5,850 nt of DNA from Methanobacteriota archaeon. Its GTDB lineage: Archaea > Thermoplasmatota > Thermoplasmata > RBG-16-68-12. Positions 5,462 to 5,850 of this stretch are shown here, piece by piece. Position 1 is the stretch's first letter. The number at the start of each line of letters is the position of its first letter. Under the pieces are notes generated by a model that saw only the letters and a list, made by a program, of their open reading frames with translations, was not told where the DNA came from and did no database searches. The stretch lies in contig VBLS01000211.1 of NCBI GenBank assembly GCA_005878635.1, positions 1 to 5,850 on the forward strand. Reading direction: 5' to 3'. Position numbers and translations under genes: made by a program.

Positions 5462-5797
5462 ATGTCGATCGGCGAGGACGAGCTCGACGCGATCCGGCGG
5501 AAGAAGCTCATGGAGTTGCAGCAGGCCCAGACCCAGGCGGCCGCGGAACAACAGTACCGCGAGCAGGTCCAGGCGCAGCGGCAGACGATCCTGCGACAGA
5601 TCCTGACGCCGGAGGCGCGCGAGCGGCTCGGCCGGATCGAGCTCGCCTATCCGGAGCTGAAGGAGAACATCGAGAACCAGCTCATCCAGCTCGCCCAGAG
5701 CGGTCGGGTGCAGCGCCAGATTGACGACGCGACCTTGCGGCAAATCCTGGAACGCGTGATCCCACGCCGGCGGGACATCAAAATCGAGAGGCGATGA
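5462..5797 (+). CDS. DNA-binding protein, PDCD5/TFAR19 homologue
   Basis: A 111-residue archaeal homologue of human PDCD5, usually annotated as a DNA-binding protein. The family is a small helical bundle with reported double-stranded DNA binding; its cellular role in archaea is not settled. Visible features are a charged N-terminal helix (DELDAIRRKKLMELQ, 6-20), a Gln/Ala-rich helix (QQAQTQAAAEQQYREQV, 20-36), the conserved core ILRQILTPEARERLGRIELA (43-62), the following helices (LKENIENQLIQLAQSGRV, 66-83, and IDDATLRQILERV, 87-99) and the basic tail RRRDIKIERR that is typical of archaeal members. The core motif and the tail are diagnostic. The start is 4 nt after the S19e stop and has a good SD. 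It is followed almost directly by L39e, a gene order widely conserved in euryarchaea, which suggests a translation-linked role. Confidence 0.94.
   Translation: MSIGEDELDAIRRKKLMELQQAQTQAAAEQQYREQVQAQRQTILRQILTPEARERLGRIELAYPELKENIENQLIQLAQSGRVQRQIDDATLRQILERVIPRRRDIKIERR
5787..5795 (+). promoter_or_regulatory. Extended Shine-Dalgarno that favours a GTG start for L39e
   Basis: AGAGGCGAT matches GGAGGTGAT at 7 of 9 positions. It ends 4 nt before the GTG at 5800. The ATG at 5794 lies partly inside it and would have no usable SD spacing, so the GTG is the better start. Confidence 0.5.
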
Positions 5798-5799
5798 CC

Positions 5800-5850
5800 G
5801 TGGCGAAGAACAAGCCGTTCGCGAAGAAGCTCCGCCTGCTCAAGGCGGTC
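5800..5850 (+). CDS. rpl39e: 50S ribosomal protein L39e (N-terminal 17 codons, cut by window edge)
   Basis: L39e is a very small (about 50 residues), basic protein near the polypeptide exit tunnel, present in archaea and eukaryotes. The visible residues (V/M)AKNKPFAKKLRLLKAV match the family N-terminus of the type MARNKPLAKKLRLAKA. The GTG at 5800 is preferred over the ATG at 5794 (which would add MT in front, overlap the PDCD5-like stop as ATGA, and lie inside the SD) because it restores the usual family length and gives sensible SD spacing. It starts 2 nt after the preceding stop. In many archaea the next genes are L31e and translation factor IF6, which would lie beyond the window. Confidence 0.88.
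   Translation, partial: MAKNKPFAKKLRLLKAV

Noticed and set aside
1..5850. CRISPR arrays, tRNA or rRNA genes, insertion sequences
   Set aside because: I saw no regularly spaced repeats, no tRNA-like cloverleaf signatures, no rRNA core segments and no transposase motifs or terminal inverted repeats.

Overview
This G+C-rich window looks archaeal, and a member of the Thermoplasmatota is the best guess. The right end holds the archaeal/eukaryotic-type set S19e, PDCD5-like protein and L39e in adjacent order. The left half holds a TrmB-type regulator, a geranylgeranyl-reductase-type flavoprotein and a DUF835 membrane protein, all typically archaeal. First genes of transcription units have TATA-like boxes about 30 nt before the start codon and no Shine-Dalgarno (SD) sequence, which suggests leaderless mRNAs. 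Internal operon genes do have SD matches. The phylum assignment is inference.

Left region (1-1287, minus strand): a TrmB-family winged-helix regulator (GTG start at 1200) is followed after 9 nt by the N-terminal half of a geranylgeranyl reductase family flavoprotein that runs off the left edge. An 87-bp divergent intergenic region (1201-1287) carries oppositely facing promoters.

Centre (1288-3717, plus strand): an 809-residue protein is the most unusual gene here. It has a signal peptide, a roughly 400-residue glycosylatable outer region with an EF-hand-like loop and a MAM/jelly-roll-like beta domain, three predicted membrane helices, a C4HC3 RING/PHD-like zinc module, a CxxC...CxxC zinc ribbon and a C-terminal DUF835 domain. 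It reads as a transmembrane receptor of unknown ligand and output. It converges, with a 5-bp gap, on ubiX (flavin prenyltransferase, minus strand).

Right region (4317-5850): a 97-bp divergent spacer with a perfect inverted repeat and a tandem 7-mer separates ubiX from a GNAT acetyltransferase. The two halves of the GNAT lie in different frames, and a strand appears to be missing at the junction, so it is a probable pseudogene or sequence error. Then comes the compact S19e - PDCD5 - L39e operon, whose last gene is cut by the window edge.

Two genes touch isoprenoid metabolism: the reductase saturates isoprenoid chains, and UbiX makes the prenyl-FMN used by UbiD-type decarboxylases, including the one in the archaeal mevalonate route. 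They are not in one operon, so any functional link is only suggestive.
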